From contig JAGFIZ010000070.1 in assembly GCA_024103135.1 (NCBI GenBank), positions 1-44,503 of the forward strand: a stretch of 44,503 nucleotides of DNA, written 5' to 3'. The notes below the pieces were generated by a model. That model did no database searches, had not been told where the DNA came from, and worked only from the letters and a program-made list of their open reading frames with translations. Below are positions 34,024-42,223 of this stretch, piece by piece (within the stretch, counting starts at the first letter, position 1; the number at the start of each line of letters is the position of its first letter). The position numbers and the translations under genes are program-made. Source of the DNA: Bradyrhizobiaceae bacterium (GTDB taxonomy: Bacteria; Bacteroidota; Ignavibacteria; Kapaibacteriales; Kapaibacteriaceae).

Positions 34024-34746
34024 TTACTTACGTCCAAAATCAGCAGGGTTTTCGCCCCACTTGTCGGTCTCCCATTTGAGAACTCTGCTTGGCGCCGTGT
34101 TGGTCTTGAGCCATTCTTCGGCACGAGCAATGAGTTGGAAGACTTTTTTGTTGCCTTTTGACGGAGCAACCGTTGTCTTGGCCAGTTTATTACGAACCCA
34201 CGTGATTGCCGTAGTCGAATCTGAGTACACGGGAACGGATTTCCCCTGCTTGCTAAGCAGACTCAGTGCATGGACAATTGCAAGGAACTCACCCATGTTG
34301 TTGGTTGAGTCGTTAAACGGTCCAAGCCGAAACAGCTCCTCGCCAGTCTCGGTATCTACGCCACGATACTCCATTACCCGAGTGGTCATGTTACATGCAG
34401 CGTCGACGCTTACGCTTGGTGTGATCGGTCCACGCTTAGCGGGCTTCTTGGCAGCAACTGTTGTGGACTTCTTAGCCCGTGCCGACTTTGCTGGTGCAGC
34501 GTCCGTGGTTGATGGCGTCGCACTCTGGGCTTCCTTTGCCTCGGCTTGCTTGTGTCCGCCTATCCTTGGCGGACCCGCCGCAAAGGCATCTCGTGCTTCT
34601 GACAGGGTATCGTATGCACGGAACTTGGCTCCGGGAAAGCCTTCAACTTGAGATCGACACTTATCCCATGATGGATAAATACCAGGGGCATGTCCGATCC
34701 ACACAACATACCATTTACTCTTTTTCGGCGCTCTGATAATGGCCAT
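34024..34746 (-). CDS. rnhA: Ribonuclease H1 with N-terminal viroplasmin domain
   Basis: The product has 240 residues. The N-terminal hybrid-binding (caulimovirus viroplasmin-like) domain covers about residues 9-60 (KWYVVWIGHAPGIYPSW, FRAYDTLSEARDAF). A Lys/Ala-rich linker (about 65-105) follows. The RNase H fold carries the catalytic acids Asp115 (SVDAACN), Glu153 (NMGEFLA), Asp176 (YSDSTTA) and Asp236 (ENPADFGRK). It removes RNA from RNA-DNA hybrids. It is first in the ten-gene minus-strand cluster and divergent from comM, so the cluster promoter probably lies in 34747-34813. Confidence 0.94.
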   Translation of the reverse strand: MAIIRAPKKSKWYVVWIGHAPGIYPSWDKCRSQVEGFPGAKFRAYDTLSEARDAFAAGPPRIGGHKQAEAKEAQSATPSTTDAAPAKSARAKKSTTVAAKKPAKRGPITPSVSVDAACNMTTRVMEYRGVDTETGEELFRLGPFNDSTNNMGEFLAIVHALSLLSKQGKSVPVYSDSTTAITWVRNKLAKTTVAPSKGNKKVFQLIARAEEWLKTNTAPSRVLKWETDKWGENPADFGRK

Positions 34747-34813
34747 AGGCGCGCGAATCTACGGAAAGCTTGGGGCTTAGTCACATTGTTGGGTGAATTT
34801 TCTACATCGGAAC

Positions 34814-36358
34814 ATGTATGCAAAAACGTATAGTGCCGCAGTGCTGGGCATTGCCGCCTACCCGATCGAGATTGAAGCACATGTAGAGTTGGGGCTGCCA
34901 GCCTTCCAGGTTGTGGGCCTACCCGACAGCTCGGTGCGAGAGAGTAAGGAGAGAGTGCAAGCAGCACTCAAGAACAGCGGCTTCGAGGTTCCATCGCGAA
35001 GGTATACGGTTAACCTGGCACCAGCTGACGTTCGTAAAGAAGGGAGTATGTTCGATCTGCCAATCGCCATCGGTGTGTTGGCATCGTTGAATAGGTGGAC
35101 AATTCCAATTGTCGAAGAGACAGCACTGTTCGGCGAGCTCTCGCTCGACGGGTCGCTCAGACCAGCCCACGGTATTCTGCCCATTGCAACAATGCTGGTC
35201 AAGCGCGGATTCAAACGCATACTCGTTCCGGAAGCAAATGCCGACGAAGCAGCAATAATGGAAGGCCTGGAAGTGATACCGATCGACACGCTTCGAACGG
35301 CCATCGAGTACATGACGGGTGAACAAACAATAAGACCACACACCGTCAACGTTAAACAAATCTTCCAGCAAGCACTAGGCAAGGATCTATACGATCTTCA
35401 GGATGTAAAGGGTCAGGCAGGCGTGAAACGAGCATTGGAAGTGGCTGCAGCTGGCGGACATAACTTGATCATGGTTGGTCCACCAGGTGCAGGTAAGACC
35501 ATGATTGCCAAACGACTTCCATCCATCCTGCCGCCGCTTACTCTTGAAGAATCACTGGAAACAACAGCCATACACTCCGTGGCTGGCTTGCTCCCAAGCG
35601 GTACGGCCTTGGTTACGAGGCGTCCGTTCAGAGCTCCACACCACACAATCAGTGATGCGGCCTTGGTAGGGGGCGGTGTAGGAACCGTTCGAGCCGGTGA
35701 GATCACTCTTGCACATCACGGCGTACTCTTTCTAGACGAACTTCCGGAGTTTCAACGAAACGTACTCGAAGTGATGAGACAACCGCTGGAGGATAGGAAG
35801 GTGTTGATCTCGCGGACGAGGTCGACGGTTGAGTTTCCATCCAACGTCATGCTTGTCTGTAGCATGAACCCGTGTCCATGTGGTCACTTTGGGAGCACGC
35901 TTCGCGAATGCACGTGTGCACCGGCCGACGTAGCTCGCTATATGGCAAAGATCAGCGGTCCGCTTCTAGATCGTATCGACCTTCATGTACAGGTTCCTGC
36001 CGTGAATGTGCAAGACCTTTCCCAGACTGACCCTGGAGAGCCATCGAGTGTTGTTCGTGACCGTGTACTTCGTGCCCGGACACGTCAGCTAGAGAGGTTT
36101 GCGTCCAGACCAGGATTGTTCAAAAACGCCGATATGCAGCCAGCAGACATCGAAGTGCTGGCAATGGCGCAACCCCAGGCACTAGAGCATCTTCGTGCAA
36201 GTATGAGCCGACTGTCGCTTAGTGCTCGTGCATACCACAGGATATTGAAGGTTGCCAGGACAATTGCAGACCTAGCGGAATCGGATGAAGTCAACCGCGA
36301 ACACATGGCCGAAGCTGTTCACTATCGTGACCTGGACAGACCATATTGGCAGGCATGA
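34814..36358 (+). CDS. comM: YifB/ComM-family Mg-chelatase-like AAA+ ATPase
   Basis: The product has 514 residues from ATG 34814; MYAKTYSAAVLG matches family N termini, so the GTG at 34793 is disfavoured. The N-terminal Lon-like ChlI domain (about 15-165) is followed by the AAA+ core with Walker A GPPGAGKTM (222-230), Walker B LFLDELPEF, and a C4-type CSMNPCPCGHFG segment. The C-terminal helical part includes LSARAYHRILKVARTIADL. ComM is a helicase for branch migration during natural transformation in several bacteria, though most species carry it without known competence. Divergent from rnhA. Confidence 0.95.
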   Translation: MYAKTYSAAVLGIAAYPIEIEAHVELGLPAFQVVGLPDSSVRESKERVQAALKNSGFEVPSRRYTVNLAPADVRKEGSMFDLPIAIGVLASLNRWTIPIVEETALFGELSLDGSLRPAHGILPIATMLVKRGFKRILVPEANADEAAIMEGLEVIPIDTLRTAIEYMTGEQTIRPHTVNVKQIFQQALGKDLYDLQDVKGQAGVKRALEVAAAGGHNLIMVGPPGAGKTMIAKRLPSILPPLTLEESLETTAIHSVAGLLPSGTALVTRRPFRAPHHTISDAALVGGGVGTVRAGEITLAHHGVLFLDELPEFQRNVLEVMRQPLEDRKVLISRTRSTVEFPSNVMLVCSMNPCPCGHFGSTLRECTCAPADVARYMAKISGPLLDRIDLHVQVPAVNVQDLSQTDPGEPSSVVRDRVLRARTRQLERFASRPGLFKNADMQPADIEVLAMAQPQALEHLRASMSRLSLSARAYHRILKVARTIADLAESDEVNREHMAEAVHYRDLDRPYWQA

Positions 36359-36670
36359 GCAGGTGGTCAGATGTTGTGAATCGTGGTGATTAAGCCATTG
36401 CAATGGTTGTTTAAACGACATGAAAGTCAAGAAAATGAAACGGTAACTGCAACCAATCGACTATGAGGGCGTAATGTGTGTGTCCCAATTCTCTAAGTGT
36501 CCCTGGGCCGACGTGCGAACTACTACAACGTCGGCCCCTTTTTATATCCAGGCATATTCAGTCGAGCCATACACGATGACTATGATTTAGCACACAGGCA
36601 TGGAGCCAAGTGTCGTCCACCTAACGTAATGGCATCCTTTCGATGGCGCCGATCAGGTAATGTCGAACGA
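36359..36670. other. Intergenic region after comM, with a strong terminator
   Basis: There is no supported gene in these 312 bases. The only clear element is the hairpin at 36505-36537. An 8-codon ORF (MKVKKMKR, from 36420) and a run of TGTGTG near 36477 are seen but unsupported. Bases 36544-36670 show nothing recognisable and lie next to the 3' end of the rmlD-like gene. Confidence 0.6.
36505..36543 (+). terminator. Rho-independent terminator
   Basis: A perfect 10-bp stem, GGGCCGACGT paired with ACGTCGGCCC, encloses a 13-base loop and is followed by C and TTTTT on the plus strand. The other side lacks a U-tract, so it acts in the plus direction. It lies about 146 bases after the comM stop, leaving room for an untranslated tail or a small separate transcript. 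Confidence 0.88.
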
Positions 36671-37573
36671 CTATTGGTTTGCAAACAATGTATGCCTGTA
36701 CGACACCAACCCACTGTCGATACCACGTAATCGAATACGAAACTCTGACTCTGCTTTAAGGGAGACCAGACCAGCCCGTAAAGGTCTGCGCGCTGTTTGC
36801 TGAAGCTCCGATGTAGGGACGGGTTGCAACATGTCTTCGTCGAGCTTGAAAACCTTGGCTATGCGCTGTGCAAACTCATATCGGCTCACATAATCCGCAC
36901 CACCTACGTGATAGGTTCCCGTACGCCGTGAATGCACTAGGTGAAGAATGACTTCTGCAAGGTCATCAACATAGGTCGGGTTAGAGTATTGGTCGCTGGC
37001 AACTCGAGAGGGAAGCCCTTGCTCGTAGTTATGGAGTATCCAGTGCACAAAGTCTGGACGGCTGGGAAGTGGACCGTACACCACATTTGTCCGAATGATC
37101 GAAGCATCAATTCCGCTTGAAGCAATGATATTTTCGCCTGCGAGTTTGGACTTTCCGTAGTAGTTGATTGGTGATGGTACGTCGGCCTCGGTGTAAGGAC
37201 CTCGTTCACCATCAAAGACGTAGTCGGTACTAAGCTGGATTAGGTGTGAGTCTGCAGTGCGAGCTAAACGAACCAGGTTTTCGACCAGCGTGGTGTTGAG
37301 CTTCCAAGCAAGAACCTTGTCCGTTTCACAGCCATCAACATTGGTATGAGCAGCAAGGTTGATGATGGTTCCAGGCAGATCCTGAAGGATGGCTGCTTTC
37401 AGTTGAGACTTGTCCGTTACGTCTACGGTACGAACAATTGTACCAGGTACGGTTTGAACAACTGTGCCACTAGTAAGGAGGATGATAGGAACGCTGACTT
37501 CCTGAGCGAGCATGGGTACAAGAGCGGCAGCGGTGGTGCTTCCGGCACCTACAATGACGATAGGGTTATCCAT
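36671..37573 (-). CDS. dTDP-4-dehydrorhamnose reductase-like extended SDR (RmlD family)
   Basis: The product has 300 residues from ATG 37573 (GTG at 37579 also possible). The N-terminal nucleotide-binding turn is VIVGAGSTTAAAL, slightly off the GxxGxxG pattern. INLAAHTNVDGCETD, QLSTDYVFDGERGPYTEADVPSPINYYGKSKLAGE (with YxxxK) and RTNVVYG follow, as in RmlD proteins. It would reduce a sugar nucleotide such as dTDP-4-keto-rhamnose. No rmlABC genes are present, so the exact sugar is uncertain. Its start codon is only 8 bases from that of the divergent antiporter gene. Confidence 0.85.
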   Translation of the reverse strand: MDNPIVIVGAGSTTAAALVPMLAQEVSVPIILLTSGTVVQTVPGTIVRTVDVTDKSQLKAAILQDLPGTIINLAAHTNVDGCETDKVLAWKLNTTLVENLVRLARTADSHLIQLSTDYVFDGERGPYTEADVPSPINYYGKSKLAGENIIASSGIDASIIRTNVVYGPLPSRPDFVHWILHNYEQGLPSRVASDQYSNPTYVDDLAEVILHLVHSRRTGTYHVGGADYVSRYEFAQRIAKVFKLDEDMLQPVPTSELQQTARRPLRAGLVSLKAESEFRIRLRGIDSGLVSYRHTLFANQ

Positions 37574-37581
37574 CACCACAA

Positions 37582-38811
37582 ATGTATATTGATGTTATGC
37601 CTCTAGTTTCAAGTTTACTCTTACTCATCATTGCTGCCCGAGTATTTGGTCGGCTCATGATGCGATTCAAACAACCAGCTATTGTCGGCGAGATGTTGGC
37701 TGGTGTGTTGTTAGGGCCTAGTATTCTAGGTCTCGTACACGCTAGCCCTGCCTTGAGCGGAATTTCTGAGCTAGCTGTATTCTTGATTGTCTTGTCGGCC
37801 GGACTCGAGATGCAGTTCTCCGACATCGTAGAGTCGTTCAAGAGCAAGGGCATCATTATTGGTTTGTTGGGCTTTATCCTTCCCTTGGCAGCTGGTATTG
37901 TAACGGGGTGGATGTTTGGGCTGGACGCGAACAGAATGGTGTTTCTGGGCTTGTGTATAGCCATTACGGCGCTTCCAGTTGCAATCGGCATCCTTCAGAG
38001 TTTTGGTCTATTGAACAGTCAGATTGCCAAGTATTCGATCAGCACCGCTGTATTGAATGACGTACTGGCCTTGATGATTATGGGTGTGATCCTGGGCTTG
38101 CCAGAGCAACGCTCTTTGGACATGGTAGCAATTTCTGTCTTTCACACATTGTGGAAGCTTGTACTGCTCGGTGCGATGATTGTCGGGTTCAACTGGCTTT
38201 TGGAAAAACTCGTTGATTGGGGTGTACATGTTGAGAGATTTCCAGAGTATCTAGTCAAGTGGTTTGGTCAGGATGCCTTGTTTGGCGTTGTCGTAGTCTT
38301 CGTGCTTGCCTTTGGCACTGCAAGCGAGCAGCTTGGCTTTCACTTTGTGATTGGGGCATTTTTCGGTGCGTTGCTGATTGATAGAAAGTACTTCTTGTCT
38401 GAGCGATATCATGGACTCGATAGCACACTTAAGTCTGTAAGCGATGGTTTTCTTGCCCCAATCTTCTTCGTCTTTCTTGGCTTGGAATTCAACGCTGGTC
38501 AGATACCGTCGGTATGGTTCGCTGTGGTCGTAGTCCTCGTGTCGATTGTTACCAAAATTTTCTCTGGTTGGCTAGGCGGTAGGCTGATCAACCTTAGCCA
38601 AACCAACTCACTAGGCATTGGGATTATTCTCAACGGTCGTGGTGTGATGGAACTGGTGATTGCAAGCATTGCGTACGAGCGAGGACTTATTGGCCAAGGG
38701 TTGTTCTCTACACTGGTTTTGATGGGCGTAGTTACCACGATGATCACGCCATTGCTCTTCCGGAAGTTTGTTTCGCCACATCTTACCGATGAGCAACTCA
38801 CCACAACTTGA
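37582..38811 (+). CDS. Cation:proton antiporter (CPA2/Kef-type membrane domain)
   Basis: The product has 409 residues with about 12 transmembrane segments. The family motif RFKQPAIVGEMLAGVLLGPSILG is near residues 29-50, and YSISTAVLNDVLALMIMG places Asn159-Asp160 where the ion-binding acid pair sits. The Asn-Asp form is usually found in electroneutral exchangers, an inference only. There is no C-terminal RCK/TrkA-N domain, so it is not a full KefB/KefC. It would exchange Na+ or K+ for H+ at the inner membrane. An internal Met6 at 37597 is an alternative start. A methyltransferase gene follows after 12 bases. Confidence 0.88.
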   Translation: MYIDVMPLVSSLLLLIIAARVFGRLMMRFKQPAIVGEMLAGVLLGPSILGLVHASPALSGISELAVFLIVLSAGLEMQFSDIVESFKSKGIIIGLLGFILPLAAGIVTGWMFGLDANRMVFLGLCIAITALPVAIGILQSFGLLNSQIAKYSISTAVLNDVLALMIMGVILGLPEQRSLDMVAISVFHTLWKLVLLGAMIVGFNWLLEKLVDWGVHVERFPEYLVKWFGQDALFGVVVVFVLAFGTASEQLGFHFVIGAFFGALLIDRKYFLSERYHGLDSTLKSVSDGFLAPIFFVFLGLEFNAGQIPSVWFAVVVVLVSIVTKIFSGWLGGRLINLSQTNSLGIGIILNGRGVMELVIASIAYERGLIGQGLFSTLVLMGVVTTMITPLLFRKFVSPHLTDEQLTTT

Positions 38812-38823
38812 AATCGAAAGCAC

Positions 38824-39711
38824 ATGGAGAAATCGTTAGTAGCAAAGGGTATCACCAAGCTGGCCGAGGTTCTGAACAGGGTGCTTGCCCCTATGAATAT
38901 TCGGATCTCTAAGCTCAAGGTGGTCCAGCCCATTGCAAACTCCCTTGAATCTGGGAAGGCCTACCTGAACGAGGAGGGAGTGCTGACAGAACTGAGAGAT
39001 CGGGTGACCTTGACCAATACATGGTACGTGGATCTTGGTGCTGCCGATGGTGTCACGGGATCGAATACCGTCCACCTACTTAAGCAAGGATGGCAAGGAC
39101 TGTGCGTAGAGGGCGACCTGTTAAATGTGGCCAAGATGACGTCGCTATACCACAAGCAGCAGAACGTGTTTGTATGCCATGCGTGGATAACACCAGACAA
39201 CATCATCTCGTTGTTAGAGACCTACAACGTTCCAAAGGACGTGGCTGTTCTTAGTCTGGATATCGACTCGTACGACTTCTTTGTTTTAGAGGCGCTAACC
39301 GCAGTTTATCGCCCTTCAATCATCATAGCAGAAATCAACGAGAGAATTCCTCCACCAATTGCCTTTACAGTCAACTACCCGGCTCCAACTCCATGGAAGC
39401 GTGACAGTTTCTTTGGTATGAGCCTCCAGCAAGCAGGGCTATTTGCGGACAAACACGGCTACGGTATCGTCCACCTGGAATACAACAACGTTTTCCTTGT
39501 AGACCTTCAACGCTATAATGGTAAGGTATGCACGGTAAAAGAGGCCTATGTCGAGGGCTACAAGAACAAGTCCGACAGACTGATCAAATTCCCATACAAT
39601 GACGAATTCGAGTACCTTCAAAACGCACCGGAAGCCGAGCTAGAAGGACTGGTCCATACCATGTTCGCTGCATACAAGGGAGCGTACACCCTTACGACAG
39701 CCAAAGACTAA
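38824..39711 (+). CDS. FkbM-like SAM-dependent methyltransferase
   Basis: The product has 295 residues. SAM-binding motif I is WYVDLGAADGVTGSNT (Asp70 to Gly76), followed by GLCVEGD with the acidic residue for ribose and VLSLDIDSYDFFVLEAL further on; this pattern resembles FkbM-type O-methyltransferases and DUF-class relatives acting on sugars or lipids. Substrate unknown. It starts 12 bases after the antiporter, probably one transcript. After it, 185 bases contain a weak dyad (GAGAACA/TGTTCTC, 39718-39748) and the operator described next. Confidence 0.78.
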   Translation: MEKSLVAKGITKLAEVLNRVLAPMNIRISKLKVVQPIANSLESGKAYLNEEGVLTELRDRVTLTNTWYVDLGAADGVTGSNTVHLLKQGWQGLCVEGDLLNVAKMTSLYHKQQNVFVCHAWITPDNIISLLETYNVPKDVAVLSLDIDSYDFFVLEALTAVYRPSIIIAEINERIPPPIAFTVNYPAPTPWKRDSFFGMSLQQAGLFADKHGYGIVHLEYNNVFLVDLQRYNGKVCTVKEAYVEGYKNKSDRLIKFPYNDEFEYLQNAPEAELEGLVHTMFAAYKGAYTLTTAKD

Positions 39712-39833
39712 TTGCTGGAGAACATTGAATTAGAGGTTCTTTGTTCTCACTACCTCAATGATGGACGAAACGTATTCCAAGTCGGACCCTAACATTGTCG
39801 GCCTAGATCAGCGGCAACACAGTATAAATTTTT

Positions 39834-39853
39834 AACCGACTATTTGGTCGGTT
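39834..39853. promoter_or_regulatory. Candidate repressor operator (AACCGAC-N6-GTCGGTT)
   Basis: A perfect 7+7 inverted repeat with a 6-base centre (TATTTG), flanked by AT-rich sequence (upstream GTATAAATTTTT, downstream TAATAATTTG). It lies 43 bases before the PAS-UbiA start, where a repressor would block the promoter. The same CCGAC-N6-GTCGG core recurs upstream of the SnoaL-like gene. Shape and spacing suit a TetR-family regulator; none is encoded here. Confidence 0.7.
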
Positions 39854-39896
39854 TAATAATTTGCATGTATTCACAACATCAAGAAGTAACCACGGC

Positions 39897-41141
39897 ATGC
39901 GTAAAAGCACGATTACCTGCGACATGGAAGGTGTCATCGAAACCTTCAACGTCGGCGCTCAGGAGATGTTCGGCTACACCCCAGAGGAAGCAGTGGGTAA
40001 GCTACGGGTTAGTGCCTTTTCTCCAGGCGAAATTGTTTTGCAGAATCTCAAGGGATGGCTAGCTACGGCTGTCCAACAAGGCGAGTGGGTGGGCGAAACC
40101 AACTTCATCCGGAAAAATGGTGAAGTGTTTGGTGCGCGCATCCGAATTACACCTACGAAGCGCGATGGCAAACAGATTGGCTTCTGTGGTGTTACAGAAG
40201 AGCTGGAGGCACCAGTCGAAGTCCCAATCAAGAGCTCAACAAAAGCGATTCGTTGGTTAGTCATCACTCGCGCCCCTTTCCTAACGGCTGCATTAACGCC
40301 AGTAGTCATCGGGTTGGTTTGGGTATCGGCGATAGGGGGCTTTGACATTCCATGGATACAAGGTCTCGCTGCCGGTTTTGGTGTGTTGTTGCTGCACCTA
40401 TGTGCGAATGTGTTTAACGACTACTTCGACGTTAAAAGTGGTACTGATGCTGCAAATACGAAGTACTTTGTTCAGTACTCGGGTGGTAGCCGCGCAATCG
40501 AAATGCGACTAATTGATTTGCGTGGCACTCGCAACGTTGGCATTGGACTGCTCCTGGTGGCGTTGGCCATTGGTATTGCGTTGACCTTTGTGGTCGGCAG
40601 TGGTGTGCTGGTGGTTGGGTTGGCAGGTTTGGCCCTGGGCTACTTCTACACAGCACCTCCTATCCGACTGGTCGCCAGACACGGTCTGGGTGAGCTGGCA
40701 ATTGGTCTTGCTTTTGGCCCACTCATTACGCTGGGCATGGCTTACGTCGCCACAGGACAGTATCTATGGGGTGCGTTTCTCGCTGGCATCCCAGCAGGCT
40801 TGCTTACCACAAACATTTTGATGATTAATCAGTTTCCTGATGCCGAGGGTGACGCTGTAACAGGTAAGAACCACCTTGTGGTAACCTTTGGTCATCGTGC
40901 TGCAGCATGGATGTATACGGCAATCTTGGCCTGCGCCCTTGGACTGATTTCATGGCTAGCCGTGGAATGGCAGAAGCCACTCTTGCACATTGCTACGGGT
41001 GTTGGATTGGTGTTTGGTGTAGTGACGGTCCGTTGGATTTTCTTGCACATGATGGACCGGTCACTGGTAAAAGCCAATGTGAACACGATCAATCTTCAGA
41101 TCGTTGTAACACTCCTAATGGCCTTGTTGATGGCACTCTAG
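39897..41141 (+). CDS. PAS-sensor / UbiA-family prenyltransferase fusion
   Basis: The product has 414 residues from ATG 39897; a TTG at 39861 would add 12 residues and is disfavoured. Residues 1-103 form a PAS domain (STITCDMEGVIETFN, then EMFGYTPEEAVGK, then NFIRKNGEVFGARIRI and IGFCGVTEE). Residues 116-414 are a UbiA-superfamily integral membrane prenyltransferase with about nine helices: first Asp motif NDYFDVKSGTD (174-184), second DAEGDAVTGK (315-324). The catalytic part resembles MenA (dihydroxynaphthoate polyprenyltransferase). No other menaquinone genes are nearby. The fusion suggests prenylation tuned by redox, light or ligand; the PAS ligand is unknown. Confidence 0.88.
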   Translation: MRKSTITCDMEGVIETFNVGAQEMFGYTPEEAVGKLRVSAFSPGEIVLQNLKGWLATAVQQGEWVGETNFIRKNGEVFGARIRITPTKRDGKQIGFCGVTEELEAPVEVPIKSSTKAIRWLVITRAPFLTAALTPVVIGLVWVSAIGGFDIPWIQGLAAGFGVLLLHLCANVFNDYFDVKSGTDAANTKYFVQYSGGSRAIEMRLIDLRGTRNVGIGLLLVALAIGIALTFVVGSGVLVVGLAGLALGYFYTAPPIRLVARHGLGELAIGLAFGPLITLGMAYVATGQYLWGAFLAGIPAGLLTTNILMINQFPDAEGDAVTGKNHLVVTFGHRAAAWMYTAILACALGLISWLAVEWQKPLLHIATGVGLVFGVVTVRWIFLHMMDRSLVKANVNTINLQIVVTLLMALLMAL

Positions 41142-41233
41142 AATGAGAGTTGCCTCTCACCATGGTGGTAAGGGGCTATGGACGCTGTGCGAACAGTGCT
41201 TGATCAGTTTGTAGAAAGACAACTCAAAAAAAT

Positions 41234-41280
41234 CGGGACGGTAGAGGCTTGGCAAAAGCCCGTACCGTCCCGTTGTTTTT
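41234..41280. terminator. Bidirectional Rho-independent terminator
   Basis: A 10-bp stem CGGGACGGTA/TACCGTCCCG (41234-41243 with 41263-41272) encloses a nested GGCTT/AAGCC hairpin. TTGTTTTT follows on the plus strand, and seven A bases precede it, giving a U-run on the minus strand. It serves the convergent ends of PAS-UbiA and the SnoaL-like gene. Confidence 0.92.
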
Positions 41281-41289
41281 CACAGTCGA

Positions 41290-41646
41290 TTAAGCGTAGA
41301 GGGCTGACGTATCGATAAAGATCAAGTAGTCCTTGATCTTGTCTCCGTCCATGTTAAACACGTTACAGAACGGAACGCGCAGGGTGGTGTCGTTATGTCG
41401 GGTGTAGGTAACATAACCGTGTGAACAGACAACACCGTCGTTGGCCTTGGTATCGACAACCTCGTGCTTTAGCCCCTTAATTGAATCAAAGAAGCCACTC
41501 ACCGCTGCATGGATGTTTTCAGTGCTGACCACTGGGTCGGCATTACCGAAACGAAACGTGCCGTTGTTTGTGAAATAGGTTACAAACGTGTCGGCATCCT
41601 TGGCATCAATGGCTGCAAATAGGGGGGAGAAATCTGGGGTGCTCAT
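41290..41646 (-). CDS. SnoaL-like (NTF2 fold) protein
   Basis: The product has 118 residues, the size of a single NTF2/SnoaL-like domain: an N-terminal helix (FSPLFAAIDAKDADTFVTYFTNNGTFRFG) with VSGFFDSIKGLKHEV, then curved strands CSHGYVTYTRHNDT and RVPFCNVFNMDGDKIKDYLIFID. This fold hosts cyclases, isomerases and ligand-binding proteins, and the pocket residues here do not identify one. Cytoplasmic, no signal peptide. It is convergent with the PAS-UbiA gene, shares its terminator, and is preceded by an operator of the same form, so the two are likely co-regulated. Confidence 0.82.
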   Translation of the reverse strand: MSTPDFSPLFAAIDAKDADTFVTYFTNNGTFRFGNADPVVSTENIHAAVSGFFDSIKGLKHEVVDTKANDGVVCSHGYVTYTRHNDTTLRVPFCNVFNMDGDKIKDYLIFIDTSALYA

Positions 41647-41693
41647 GTGTAAGTCCTTGTTTATGATTAACTAAACCGAATTGATAATTTTTG

Positions 41694-41711
41694 ACCGACT
41701 GAACAGTCGGC
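41694..41711. promoter_or_regulatory. Candidate repressor operator upstream of the SnoaL-like gene (CCGAC-N6-GTCGG)
   Basis: CCGAC (41695-41699) and GTCGG (41706-41710) are separated by six bases (TGAACA); the inner T and A extend the dyad to CCGACT/AGTCGG. The left flank AATTTTTGA and right flank CATAATT resemble the flanks of the 39834 site. It lies about 48 bases ahead of the minus-strand ATG. Confidence 0.7.
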
Positions 41712-42223
41712 ATAATTACGCAAAGTTCTTGTCTCTAACAAGACGACAACCACTACCCATGGTCTTCCGGAAAACCTGAAGTCACGTTGCTGCTGTATCT
41801 CTACCTAGCAGAAATTTGGAGAGAGGGATGCAGGAGCGAGTAATCAGGCTGCTGCGCTAACGAACGCACTGACGACGATACAACACCTGGCGGTTGCTGT
41901 GCATACTCGTCGACGACAATCGGACAACACCGCTATCCTCTGCGTCGTGAAAACATATCCTGTTTCTTGATGTAGTGTCGTATGAAATGCGATCGTAGTC
42001 GCATTCGATTGATTGCGCAGGTGAACAGTCAATCATCAGTGACGACGCACTCACGGCTTACCTGGCATGGCGTTGATAACGATGGTACCAATACTGACGA
42101 ACGCTGCACGAGTCCATTCAACAAGATGAAACACGATGAATGGAACTGTTAATGACAAAGAAAATGTGATTTCAATGCAATTCCGTCTGGCTGACATGCA
42201 CATCAATTGTAGGTTTGCGCACG
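41712..42223 (+). promoter_or_regulatory. Long structured region upstream of mgtE
   Basis: About 510 bases without a supported gene. Hairpins are visible: AATGCGA/TCGCATT with a 6-base loop (41986-42005), TGATTG/CAATCA just after, and TCCATTCA/TGAATGGA with a 16-base loop (42113-42144). Such a long leader before a Mg2+ transporter gene could hold a riboswitch or attenuator, but the M-box core was not recognised. Confidence 0.35.

Noticed and set aside
33992-34651. 219-codon plus-strand ORF over rnhA
   Set aside because: Shadow of the RNase H gene, whose catalytic residues and domains are intact on the minus strand.
41177-41323. 48-codon ORF starting in AAGGGGCTATGG after the PAS-UbiA gene
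   Set aside because: It runs through the strong bidirectional terminator into the antisense of the SnoaL-like gene and has no recognisable motif.
41712-42223. M-box magnesium riboswitch before mgtE
   Set aside because: The conserved M-box core was not found by eye; only generic hairpins are seen.
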